Shown here: positions 1 to 7,709 of the stretch, in pieces
Numbering within the stretch: position 1 is the stretch's first letter
Layout: each line of letters opens with the position of its first letter
NCBI GenBank assembly: GCA_963663635.2
Contig: CAXXMY010000016.1
Span: 58,903-122,902, forward strand
DNA length: 64,000 bases
Source: Poriferisodalis sp963663635
Lineage (GTDB): Bacteria; Actinomycetota; Acidimicrobiia; Acidimicrobiales; Poriferisodalaceae
Direction of reading: 5' to 3'
Position numbers and translations under genes: made by a program
The notes under the pieces: model-generated
What the model was told of the DNA's origin: nothing
The model's database searches: none
Seen by the model: the letters and a program-made list of their open reading frames with translations, nothing else

Positions 1-2
1 CA

Positions 3-785
3 ACGCTCGAAGAACTGACCCTCGTGGGCACGCTCACCCCGCAGATCGCCGATTTTCTGCGCGCCGCGGTCCGCAGCCAGCGGTCAATCCTGTTCGCGGG
101 TGCCCCCGGCAGCGGCAAGACAACCCTGCTGCGGTGCTGCGCTGCCGAACTCGATCCCTCGTTGCGGATCGTGACCGCCGAGGAAGTGTTCGAGGTCGAG
201 ATCCCGTTGCCGAACGTTGCGAGCATGCAGACACGCCCCGGCCGAGCCGAGCGATCACCGGTCGACCTTCGTCGCCTGGTATCGGGCTTTCTGCGAATGG
301 CACCTGACGTGGCCGTGGTCGGTGAGGTCCGCGACCGTGAAGCGGTGCCGTTGCTGCTGACTCTGTCCAGCGGCGTCACCGGATACGCCACCATTCACGC
401 TGGCTCTGCTCGCCAAGCGCTGGCGCGGCTCCGCTTGATGTGTCAAATATCACCGGAAGTCCGCGGCATGCCGCCTGGGGCGATCAGCCAGCTGATCGCC
501 GACTCGATCGACATCGTCGTCCATCTCCGGCGAGGTCCAAGCGGCGTGCGGATCAGCGAGATTCTCGCCCTCGAGGACTTAAGCGCCAAGCTGCGCGAGC
601 CGCACTTCGCGGCGACCACGCTGTACAACAACGACGACGACGCCGACAACGCCACCGGGATCGAGCAGATGCCGGCTCAAGCGGTCGAGCCGCCCCCAAC
701 AGCGGTGAGCTCGTCCGGACTCCCCGACCCCGCCGGGACTGAGCCCTCCACGGTGCCTTCTGCCACCCGTGCGCCATGCCGTTGA
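3..785 (+). CDS. tadA: Tad/Flp pilus secretion ATPase TadA (CpaF family), 5' end outside window
   Basis: This is the C-terminal part of the hexameric ATPase that powers Tad (type IVc) pilus assembly at the inner face of the membrane. The frame is open to the window edge, so the real start lies upstream. Walker A (GAPGSGKTT) is near bases 100-130, a Walker B-like VAVVGEVRD follows, and a GYATIHAGSA histidine box matches secretion ATPases. After the ATPase core the last 50 or so residues are acidic, then Pro/Ser-rich, and look like a disordered tail. The stop overlaps the start of tadB by 10 bases, so the two are probably translationally coupled. The family call is firm; the N-terminal domain is not visible. 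Confidence 0.9.
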   Translation, partial: TLEELTLVGTLTPQIADFLRAAVRSQRSILFAGAPGSGKTTLLRCCAAELDPSLRIVTAEEVFEVEIPLPNVASMQTRPGRAERSPVDLRRLVSGFLRMAPDVAVVGEVRDREAVPLLLTLSSGVTGYATIHAGSARQALARLRLMCQISPEVRGMPPGAISQLIADSIDIVVHLRRGPSGVRISEILALEDLSAKLREPHFAATTLYNNDDDADNATGIEQMPAQAVEPPPTAVSSSGLPDPAGTEPSTVPSATRAPCR

Positions 786-1630
786 TGTTCACCATCGCCG
801 GTTCCTTCGGGCTGTTCCTGTTGCTCGGGATCCCTCCTGCCCGAATCATGGGCGCAGGGCGCCGAGCAGAAACGAAACGGTCGACGACATCGTGGCGACC
901 GCGGAATCGGCTCGTTCGGCCACGTCGAGCGCTCATCACGATGGCGGCAGCGATCGCCGGGTGGTTCGGAGCGTGGCTGCTGTTCGGCAACGGGCTCGGT
1001 TCCGCAACCGCCGCGGTGCTCGCTGCTGCGGTTCCCGCGCACAGCGCGTCGGCTCTCCGTCGGCGGCAGATCTGGAGTGCTCGCCACGCGTGGCCTCGGC
1101 TGCTGTCGGAGATACGCGTCTTCGTCACGAGCAGGGGTCAGTTCATTCCTGGTGCGGTCTTCGCGGCCGGTGCCAGCGCCCCCATCGAGATTCGCGGCGC
1201 ATTCTCCTATGCGGCCCGAACCTGGGCGCTCAGCACTGACTTTGAAGCGGCCCTGGCAGTGCTCCGGGAGGCACTGGCCGATCCCACCGCGGACGCTGTA
1301 TGCGAAACCCTTCTCGCGGCGCATCGAATCGGAGGAGTCGATCTCGACGGTCGATTGCGCGCGCTCGCAGAGGCCGCCCAGGTGGAGGCAGCCGCACGTC
1401 AGGATGCCCGTGCACGGCAAGCCGGAGCGAGGTTCGCTCGGAGTTTCGTGCTCGTGGTGCCGGCATTCATGGCCGTGATCGGTCTTGGCATCGGTCGGGG
1501 ACGCGAGGCCTACCAGGACCCGAGCGGGCAACTGCTTGTGGCCTTGAGTCTCGGGGCCGTGGCGGGCTGCTGGTTCTGGGCCGGTCGGATCATGGCCGTG
1601 CTGCAACGGCGCCGGGTCTTCAGCGAGTGA
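776..1630 (+). CDS. tadB: Tad pilus inner-membrane platform protein TadB-like
   Basis: This protein forms the membrane platform of the Tad pilus machine together with TadC. Hydrophobic segments lie at the N-terminus, around residues 55-85, and in two spans at the C-terminus (about 215-275), with a soluble helical part between them, which is the type II secretion F-domain layout. Sequence conservation to the F domain is weak, so the call rests on topology and position between tadA and tadC. The ATG lies inside the end of tadA, and the stop sits directly before tadC. Confidence 0.75.
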   Translation: MPLMFTIAGSFGLFLLLGIPPARIMGAGRRAETKRSTTSWRPRNRLVRPRRALITMAAAIAGWFGAWLLFGNGLGSATAAVLAAAVPAHSASALRRRQIWSARHAWPRLLSEIRVFVTSRGQFIPGAVFAAGASAPIEIRGAFSYAARTWALSTDFEAALAVLREALADPTADAVCETLLAAHRIGGVDLDGRLRALAEAAQVEAAARQDARARQAGARFARSFVLVVPAFMAVIGLGIGRGREAYQDPSGQLLVALSLGAVAGCWFWAGRIMAVLQRRRVFSE

Positions 1631-1632
1631 CC

Positions 1633-2508
1633 ATGATCGCAGCAAGTTGTTCGGCGACACTCGGTGTCGGCGCGATGCTCATCCTGTCCGAGGTGCGATG
1701 GTTCCGCCGAGTGCCGCTTGCCCGTCGCCTCGAACCGCCGAGGCAACCGCACCCGGTGCCATTCCGTGCCCGAGTGAGCTCTGCAACGATGGCCGCCGAA
1801 ATCGGCGACCGCGTCGCGACCCTGTTCGGCCTGGATCAAGATCTCGGCACACGCTTGGACCGCCTCGGGCGACGGCAGTCCGAGGCTCAGTTTCGAACGC
1901 GTCAAACCACAGCGTCCGCGGCTGCGCTGCTCTCGTCGATCGCCGTAGTGCTGTGGATCGGTGCAGCACCGATTCCGGCACTGCTCATCGGAATCGCAGT
2001 CGCCGCTGCGACGTTCCTTTTGCCAGAGCGTCTGCTTTCGCAGGCGATCACTGCCCGCGGCGTCGAGCTGACCGAGGAGCTACCGACCGTCACCGAGCAG
2101 ATTGCAATGCTGCTCGCCAGCGGCATGTCCCTGACCAACGCCTTCCAAACGACCGGACAGCGAGGCCGAGGCGTTTGCCCGGCAGATCTGAGACGTGTCA
2201 GCGCCAGGGTCGCTCACGGCGCCACCGTCGAGACTGCGCTCGAAGAATGGGCCGAGGCGGCGGGCTCAGCCGACGTTCGCCGCCTGGTCGGCGTGCTCAC
2301 ACTGCATGAGGACGCTGCCGACATTGCCGCGCTGGTGTCCGACGAGGCCCGTTCGGCGCGTTCCGCCACTCATCGACGCCTGATCGAACGCATTGAGCGC
2401 CGAAACGAGCAGGTCTGGATACCGGTCACTGTCGCCGCACTCGTGCCCGGCGTAGTCCTGCTCTCGATCCCGTTCAGCGACGCCTTGCGGAGCTACACGG
2501 TCGCGTGA
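1633..2508 (+). CDS. tadC: Tad pilus inner-membrane platform protein TadC-like (T2SSF domain)
   Basis: This is the second platform protein of the Tad system. After an N-terminal membrane segment and a second hydrophobic pair near residues 95-135, a type II secretion F-type domain follows (VELTEELPTVTEQIAMLLAS, then a helical stretch ending in RNEQVWIPVTVAALVPG). The ORF is open far upstream to base 1300, but that part overlaps tadB. I therefore start at ATG 1633, two bases after the tadB stop. A GTG at 1627 overlapping the tadB TGA is an alternative. It belongs to the same operon as tadA and tadB. Confidence 0.8.
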   Translation: MIAASCSATLGVGAMLILSEVRWFRRVPLARRLEPPRQPHPVPFRARVSSATMAAEIGDRVATLFGLDQDLGTRLDRLGRRQSEAQFRTRQTTASAAALLSSIAVVLWIGAAPIPALLIGIAVAAATFLLPERLLSQAITARGVELTEELPTVTEQIAMLLASGMSLTNAFQTTGQRGRGVCPADLRRVSARVAHGATVETALEEWAEAAGSADVRRLVGVLTLHEDAADIAALVSDEARSARSATHRRLIERIERRNEQVWIPVTVAALVPGVVLLSIPFSDALRSYTVA

Positions 2509-2594
2509 TCAGTCAACAAGCACCGAGGCGAGCCTGTTCGCCCGTCTCCCAATCCGCCTCAGCCGATCGACCCACCCACGGAAGGGAACCATTC

Positions 2595-2855
2595 ATGATT
2601 CACATTGATCTCGTTGCCCAGTCCACCGTTCGAGCCGTCATGGCGACCGTCGTGCTGTTCGTGTGTTGCGGTCCCGACGCATTCGTCAAGAGTCGAAGCA
2701 CGAGCCGCGGCGAGCGGGGTGAGGGTGTGATCAGTGTTGCCATCGCTGTGCTGATCATCGCTTCGCTCGGCGCGCTGATGTGGGTCGGCTTCAAGACGTT
2801 GTGGGAGAGCGCCGAACAGACGACGAATACCGAGATCGCCAAGATCGGCAAGTGA
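2595..2855 (+). CDS. Small Flp-type pilin-like protein
   Basis: This 86-residue protein sits where a Flp pilin is expected, right after tadC. A purine-rich ribosome binding site (GGAAGGGAACC) stands just before the ATG. It has an N-terminal hydrophobic stretch and then, around residues 40-65, a glycine/glutamate start followed by one long hydrophobic helix (GVISVAIAVLIIASLGALM). This matches the prepilin signature in which a prepilin peptidase cleaves after Gly. The tail is short and polar. It could be the major pilin or a minor pseudopilin. The sequence is too short to decide. Confidence 0.6.
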   Translation: MIHIDLVAQSTVRAVMATVVLFVCCGPDAFVKSRSTSRGERGEGVISVAIAVLIIASLGALMWVGFKTLWESAEQTTNTEIAKIGK

Positions 2856-3322
2856 GCGCAAACCCGAGGCGCGAGCATCCGTCTGGACGATCTGGCGCGA
2901 GTCGATCCAGTCGCACAGCGAGGGGCACGCTCACCAATGAACGCGGCGCCGGGCTCATCGCACTCACGTGGAGCGTTCTCGCTTACCTGATGTTCCTCAT
3001 GCTTGCGGTGCAGGTGGCGATGGACTTCTACACCGCGTCGGTCGTTGGAGCCGTTGGACATGACGCCGTCCGCCAGGCTGCGTTCGCCGGCGGCAGCTTC
3101 GACGCACGCGCCGATGCCGAGCGATGGCTGCGGGCGCGCATCGGCAATTCGGTACACCTTGAGTCCGTCAGCTGGGACGCCATCGATGGCGTCGTATCGC
3201 TCAATCTGGCGGTTCGTCCGCCCACGGTGCTGATCGGTGCGCCCGGCCTGTCGACCTTCCGTCGCCTCGAACGCCGCTTCGATATGCGCATCGAGACGCC
3301 GAAGTTCGAGCGCAGCGGATGA
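2852..3322 (+). CDS. TadE-like pseudopilin
   Basis: This protein has one membrane segment close to the N-terminus (GLIALTWSVLAYLMFLMLAV), preceded by an RGTLTNERGAG leader typical of TadE/TadF-type pseudopilins, and then an extracytoplasmic domain of about 100 residues. The start is taken as the GTG that overlaps the previous stop codon. The open frame extends further upstream but only over the pilin gene. Its end overlaps the next ATG, so it is coupled to its neighbours in the pilus operon. Its role as a minor pilin is inferred from family and position. Confidence 0.65.
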   Translation: MSANPRREHPSGRSGASRSSRTARGTLTNERGAGLIALTWSVLAYLMFLMLAVQVAMDFYTASVVGAVGHDAVRQAAFAGGSFDARADAERWLRARIGNSVHLESVSWDAIDGVVSLNLAVRPPTVLIGAPGLSTFRRLERRFDMRIETPKFERSG

Positions 3323-3942
3323 GACCCCGAATGTTCTCGCAATCGCGCCGAACAAGGCCGAGCGGATCGGCAGCGAAACGCGGCGTCACGACGACGACCG
3401 CTGGTCAGTGGCCCGATAGGCCCGCCAGCGCAGCGAACACGAGCGGGAAGCGAATGGAGTCACCATCGCGGCCGCACCTCCCGAGCCCAGCCCAAAGAGA
3501 ACGACACAGCGATGAATCGGGCATCGTTGGCCTCGAAGTGCTGCCGTTGCTCGTGGTCGTCTTCGTTGTGGGCACGCTCGTGTTCGCCCAGTCATGGATG
3601 GCGCTCGACGCCAAGATTGCTGCGACCGCGGGTGCGCGCGAGGCGGCTCGAACCTTCGCCGAGCATCCTGGGGCTCGACCGGCGCGCGCGGCCGAAGCCA
3701 CATCGCAGGCTGGTTTGCGTGCGATGTCCGGCTACGGCCTCGCAGGCACCGCTCGTGTCGTCGCCATCGGCGCGGTCAGCAATTCCCGCTGCGCGCGCGT
3801 GACCTTCGAGGCCGCATATGAGGTTCCGCGCCTCGCCTTGCCCACAAGCGCCTGGTCACAGGTCACGGTGCGGGCCCGCAGTACCGAGACCGTCGATCCG
3901 TTTCGTCACGGACTCGAAGGCCGCGCTCGGTGCATCGCGTGA
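3319..3942 (+). CDS. TadE-like pseudopilin with long N-terminal leader
   Basis: This is a second TadE-type protein. The hydrophobic helix (GLEVLPLLVVVFVVGTLVFA) starts around residue 72, after a long Arg/Ser/Pro-rich leader. If translation begins at the ATG overlapping the preceding stop, the leader is unusually long. An internal ATG at 3454 would give a more usual length. The helix is followed by AREAARTFAEH, a pattern seen in TadE proteins, then a small beta-rich domain with two cysteines. It belongs to the Tad operon. Confidence 0.6.
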   Translation: MRPRMFSQSRRTRPSGSAAKRGVTTTTAGQWPDRPASAANTSGKRMESPSRPHLPSPAQRERHSDESGIVGLEVLPLLVVVFVVGTLVFAQSWMALDAKIAATAGAREAARTFAEHPGARPARAAEATSQAGLRAMSGYGLAGTARVVAIGAVSNSRCARVTFEAAYEVPRLALPTSAWSQVTVRARSTETVDPFRHGLEGRARCIA

Positions 3943-3983
3943 GTCGGCTGCTTCCCGGCGACGCGCAGAGCTGAACTGCGCCG

Positions 3984-4439
3984 ATGTCTCCCACCGGCAC
4001 CTGCGAGCGCGGCACGGTGCTCTTTCTGGTGCCGACAGGCGTTCTCATCGTGATGCTGCTCGCTGCGGTAACTGTCGATGCGGCCGCCGCATTCCTGGCC
4101 GAGCGCGAGGCCGCGGATGCTGCCGCGTCGCTGGCAAACGACCTGGTCACGATGGCGATCGACGAAGCGCACTTGCGACGCTCGGGAAACTACCGGGTCA
4201 GCGCTTCGCGCTTGGCTTCGCTGTCGCGATGGACCCGCAGCGCTGCGCTCGACCGACTCTCGGCGGTGTTCGAGCCCAATTCGGTCGTGGTCCACGTGTC
4301 CGCTGTCGGCCCGACGACCGTGCGCGTCTCCGTTGCCGGAGCGGCACGGCGTGTCATCGGGCTGCCCGCGGGCGTCAATGGCCCCCGGTTGCGGCATGTG
4401 GAGGCTCACGCCACGGGACACGTGCAGCTCTCCCGTTGA
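3984..4439 (+). CDS. TadG/TadE-like membrane protein of the pilus locus
   Basis: This 151-residue protein has a single N-terminal membrane helix (VLFLVPTGVLIVMLLAAVTV) preceded by CERG. It continues with an Ala-rich helix (FLAEREAADAAASLANDL), the hallmark of the TadE/TadG-like family in actinobacteria, where the same stretch follows the membrane helix. The rest is a small extracytoplasmic domain. It is the last recognisable gene of the pilus operon, 41 bases after the previous stop. Confidence 0.6.
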   Translation: MSPTGTCERGTVLFLVPTGVLIVMLLAAVTVDAAAAFLAEREAADAAASLANDLVTMAIDEAHLRRSGNYRVSASRLASLSRWTRSAALDRLSAVFEPNSVVVHVSAVGPTTVRVSVAGAARRVIGLPAGVNGPRLRHVEAHATGHVQLSR

Positions 4440-4538
4440 ACGTCGACTGTCTTTCCTCGCTCGACTGTCTCTCGCCCGCCTTTCCTCGCTCGATAAAAGG
4501 TTTTCCATATTTGTCGATGTGTTTCATATATTTTTCGG
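4440..4538 (+). promoter_or_regulatory. AT-rich spacer, likely promoter before the pseudokinase gene
   Basis: This short gap between the pilus operon and the next gene carries two copies of TTTCCTCGCTCGA (near 4451 and 4481). They are followed by about 50 bases much richer in A and T than the surroundings (ATAAAAGG, CATATTTG, CATATATTTTT). Such a stretch in high-GC DNA commonly marks a promoter. No clear -35/-10 pair can be fixed, and no ribosome binding site is obvious before GTG 4539. Confidence 0.35.
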
Positions 4539-6224
4539 GTGATCAGAAGCCCGACCATACGCGACGACGGCTCCGGCAATCCGACCCTGGTGAAGCACGC
4601 GATCGGCGACGGATGCCGCCGACTCCGCCACGAAGCCGAGATTCTCGTCGCAGCAAGCGGTGTGAACGTCGTCGAAGTGGTCGGCCTCGACGTACACGAG
4701 GACCGGTGCGAGCTCTCACTTCGCTATCTCGAAGCTGCGACGCTTGCCGAGCACCCGGCTCTGGACCTCGCAGAGTTGCTCAGAGTGCTCCTTGGTGTCG
4801 GCGCCGCTGTCGCTGAGCTTCATCGGCGGGGAATCCGTCACGGTGCACTCGGTCGGGACCACATCCTCGTGGAACCTCACGGCTTGCCGGTGCTGTGCGG
4901 CTTCGGCGAGGCCACCGGCCCCGAGGATCGCGAGCAGTATCCATCGGCTTCAGATCTGACCGCCTTGGCGTCACTCGCTGAGGTCGAATTGACGCGGACC
5001 GAGCACATGGCCGTCTCGGGAATCGAGCGACGTCATTGCGGCGAGGCGCGTGCGGCTTGCCGTGATCTGACCGCCTCAGCAGCTGGGGCTCCGAACGACG
5101 GCGAAGCTTTGAGCGCATGGCTTTTGCGCATCGGAGACGTGCGCGCTTCGGTGATTCGCGAACGCCAATCGCCCCTCGATGGCAGCATCGGGGAACCGTC
5201 GCCATTGCCTGCCGTTGTTGCGGGCCAGCGCGACCTGCGCGACTTGCTCGGCTTCGGGGCATCTGTGGCGGACGCCGGAGGCATCCCTCGCAGTTCCGTC
5301 AGAACGTCTGCCGCTATCGGTGGCGACAAGCGGGATCGGCGACGGTTCGCTGCTGCGGGGGCTGCGGCTGCAGCGGTGCTCGTGATCGCATTCATCGGCT
5401 GGCAGATGCTCGCCGGCCCCGGCCGCCAAGCGTCTCCCGACGTCGTTGAAACAGACGGCGGCGCGCTGTGGGACACCTCGACGACTGCGCTCGTCAGCCC
5501 GCAGCAGCCGCGAGCAGTCGCCGCCGCCCCAGCCGTGACGCCCTCGAGCGGCGAGAGCGCTCAGTCAGCCCCGACATCGTCCTTCGGGACCGCTGCACCT
5601 TCGGAAACCTCGAACCGAGCAACGCTGATCTACGCAACGTCTCGTGCCGACTGTGAGCACCCGGCCACCGAAGCCGCCGACGTGGACGCAGTTGCCGCAG
5701 AGCCCGATATCGGCCCCGATTCGTCGAGCGACGAATTCGGAATCGTCCGTAGAGACGTCGACGGCGACGGCTGCCCCGACGAGGTACACATCGAACCTGC
5801 TGTCGCAGACCGTCCGTCATCGACGGTCACGACGCCGTTCGGACGCTGGAGCCTCGGCATGACCGGCGATCTGATAGCCGTCGGAGATTGGAATTGCGAC
5901 GGCCGCTCGACGTTGGCGCTGGTGCGGCCACACCGTGGCCTGGCCGCCTTCTACGAATCGTGGCCTCGTTCCGCCCGCTCGGTTGCGCCAGCACGCATCG
6001 TCACGGTTCCGCGGCACGCAACGGCTGTCTCAGCGATGGCCGCGCAGGACGATCCGCTCCTCGACGGGGTCGAGTCCACGCCTCCGCCTGTGTCGAACAC
6101 TGCCGACGTGGCCGAAACCAGTTGCGACATGCTCGTGATCGTCTACGGCGAAACGGCCATCGAAGTCGCGCCTCGGGATCTCGGCTACGACGAGGGATTG
6201 GACCTCAACTCGAACATCGGTTGA
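4539..6224 (+). CDS. Membrane-bound protein-kinase-like protein (pseudokinase) with extracytoplasmic domain
   Basis: The first 180 residues resemble a Ser/Thr kinase fold: a strand-3 lysine (TLVKHAI), a helix-C glutamate (RHEAEIL) and a catalytic-loop region reading RHGALGRDHIL, then VLCGFGEA. Aligned to HRDLKPENIL and DFG, the catalytic Asp, the loop Lys and Asn and the DFG Asp are all replaced, so phosphotransfer is unlikely. A basic run and one membrane helix (AAAAAVLVIAFIGWQM) follow at about residue 275. Outside are a Ser/Ala/Pro-rich linker and a domain with DVDGDGCPD and GDWNCDGRS, resembling FG-GAP/VCBS calcium-type repeats. The GTG start is the first in frame. The 3' end overlaps hemW by 20 bases, tail to tail. 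It may act as a sensor or scaffold. Confidence 0.65.
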   Translation: MIRSPTIRDDGSGNPTLVKHAIGDGCRRLRHEAEILVAASGVNVVEVVGLDVHEDRCELSLRYLEAATLAEHPALDLAELLRVLLGVGAAVAELHRRGIRHGALGRDHILVEPHGLPVLCGFGEATGPEDREQYPSASDLTALASLAEVELTRTEHMAVSGIERRHCGEARAACRDLTASAAGAPNDGEALSAWLLRIGDVRASVIRERQSPLDGSIGEPSPLPAVVAGQRDLRDLLGFGASVADAGGIPRSSVRTSAAIGGDKRDRRRFAAAGAAAAAVLVIAFIGWQMLAGPGRQASPDVVETDGGALWDTSTTALVSPQQPRAVAAAPAVTPSSGESAQSAPTSSFGTAAPSETSNRATLIYATSRADCEHPATEAADVDAVAAEPDIGPDSSSDEFGIVRRDVDGDGCPDEVHIEPAVADRPSSTVTTPFGRWSLGMTGDLIAVGDWNCDGRSTLALVRPHRGLAAFYESWPRSARSVAPARIVTVPRHATAVSAMAAQDDPLLDGVESTPPPVSNTADVAETSCDMLVIVYGETAIEVAPRDLGYDEGLDLNSNIG

Positions 6225-7353
6225 CACCCTGCGCACCGGACGGCGACGCACCGAGCCGGATGGCGACCTCATTGGCCAGCAGACGACCCGCCACAGTGAG
6301 CCGCAACCGGCCTGCTGCGGCAGGAGTCATCAGATGCATCACGTCGTCGGGCACCTCTGACGCCGGCACGCCATCGGACGTGCGCACCGCCAGCTGCAGC
6401 GATTCGGTGCGACGCGCTACGGCGTCCAATTTCTCGGATCCCGCCTCGGGTGACGAACCGGACTCAACGGCTTCGATGAATCGCTCTGGTGTGCGCACGC
6501 TCCAGAAGCGTCGACCGTCGCGATGGCTATGGGCCGCACATCCAAGACCCGCGTACTCGCCCTGGCGCCAATAGAGCTGGTTGTGCGCACATTGAGCTCC
6601 CCGCAGAGCCCAGTTGGAAATCTCGTAGTTCTCGTAGCCGGCGCTAGCGAGCACGTTGTCTGCGAGCAGGTACTTGTCAGCCATGTCGTCGTCGTCGGGA
6701 TGGCGACGCTCATCAGCAGCCAGCGGCGTGCCGGCTTCCACCGTCAGTCCGTAGACGCTGAGGTGGTCTGGCCGCATCGCCACGATCTCGCACAGCGTGT
6801 GCTCCCAATCGGCAAGCGTCTCGTTCACCGCGCCGAAGATGAGGTCCATATTGAGGTGGACGATGCCGGCCTGGCGCACGGATTCGGCCGCGACGCCCAC
6901 CATGGCGGCATCGTGGCGCCGTCCAAGCGCGTCAAGGACCCGCGGCGACATCGACTGCACGCCCAGACTGATCCGATTGACGCCAATGTCCCGATACGCC
7001 CTCATCTGATCCGGTGTGACGAGATCGGGATTGCACTCGACAGTGATTTCCGCTCCCGACGCGAGCGGCAACTCGTCCACTACCGCGCCGAGGGTCCGCG
7101 GCGGAGCCAGGTTCGGAGTTCCGCCGCCGAAGAAGACCGACGTCACTGGTGGCATCGCCGTTGCGAGGTCTCGGGCCTGACGTCGACAGCCGGCCATGTA
7201 GGCCTCGACCAGATGTTCGCGATCGGTCCAGGTCGCGAAGGCGCAGTAGTCGCATCGATGCGTGCAGAACGGCACGTGGCAGTACACACCGAACGCCCCG
7301 AGCGGCCGATCGTTGCCGGCGTCATGCCGCTCGACGATCGGCATTTGGCTCAC
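6205..7353 (-). CDS. hemW: Heme chaperone HemW-like radical SAM protein
   Basis: This is a radical SAM protein of the HemN/HemW family. The cluster motif CTHRCDYC lies near residue 31 in the context CHVPFC, and GGGTPNL follows near residue 76, the S-adenosylmethionine site. The C-terminal third matches the HemW C-terminal domain. At 382 residues it has HemW rather than HemN length, and HemW acts as a heme carrier rather than a coproporphyrinogen oxidase. The order lepA, hrcA, dnaJ, hemW is a conserved neighbourhood for this family. The start overlaps the end of the upstream regulator gene by four bases, so the two are coupled. Confidence 0.85.
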   Translation of the reverse strand: MSQMPIVERHDAGNDRPLGAFGVYCHVPFCTHRCDYCAFATWTDREHLVEAYMAGCRRQARDLATAMPPVTSVFFGGGTPNLAPPRTLGAVVDELPLASGAEITVECNPDLVTPDQMRAYRDIGVNRISLGVQSMSPRVLDALGRRHDAAMVGVAAESVRQAGIVHLNMDLIFGAVNETLADWEHTLCEIVAMRPDHLSVYGLTVEAGTPLAADERRHPDDDDMADKYLLADNVLASAGYENYEISNWALRGAQCAHNQLYWRQGEYAGLGCAAHSHRDGRRFWSVRTPERFIEAVESGSSPEAGSEKLDAVARRTESLQLAVRTSDGVPASEVPDDVMHLMTPAAAGRLRLTVAGRLLANEVAIRLGASPSGAQGVNRCSS

Positions 7354-7709
7354 AGGACCGCATCGCCGGGATAGCGGCTCCGCAGATCGTTGTGGCGATC
7401 TTCGGGTGAGTTCGGCGACCAGTCCGGCAGCAACTCGGCGGGATCCACGCCATAGATCTCGGCGAGACGCATCAGCCGATCCACCCGGATGCCTCGCTGA
7501 CCACGCTCATATGCCCCGAGCACCGAGACTTTGAATTCACCGCCAGAAGCCGCCTGCACGTCTTCGAGCGAGAGTCGTCGCTGTCGACGCACAGCCCGCA
7601 GGCGTTCACCGATACGAGCGTGCAGTGACGCGTCAGCGGTCGCCGTGGTGCCCACTGCAGCAACCTCAGGGCTTCGCTCGTCGCTTGCGACGCCGATTCC
7701 GTAGCTCAT
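7350..7709 (-). CDS. BldD-like XRE-family transcriptional regulator (DNA-binding domain only)
   Basis: This 119-residue protein contains a helix-turn-helix of the Cro/C1 type at about residues 25-90. Its motifs (RLRAVRRQRRLSLEDVQAAS, then SYERG-like GAYERGQR and LAEIYGVDPAELLP) match the N-terminal domain of BldD, the actinobacterial developmental regulator. BldD also has a C-terminal cyclic-di-GMP domain. Only about 30 residues follow here, so that domain is missing. The chosen ATG overlaps the end of dnaJ by 44 bases; the frame stays open further upstream inside dnaJ. It is embedded in the chaperone operon and coupled to hemW. Confidence 0.7.
   Translation of the reverse strand: MSYGIGVASDERSPEVAAVGTTATADASLHARIGERLRAVRRQRRLSLEDVQAASGGEFKVSVLGAYERGQRGIRVDRLMRLAEIYGVDPAELLPDWSPNSPEDRHNDLRSRYPGDAVL

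Noticed and set aside
1300..1632. Longer N-terminus for tadC
   Set aside because: The extension overlaps tadB and reads as Arg-rich nonsense; homology begins after 1633.
677..1660. 327-codon minus-strand frame
   Set aside because: It is a shadow of tadB, with low-complexity Arg/Pro/Ser composition.
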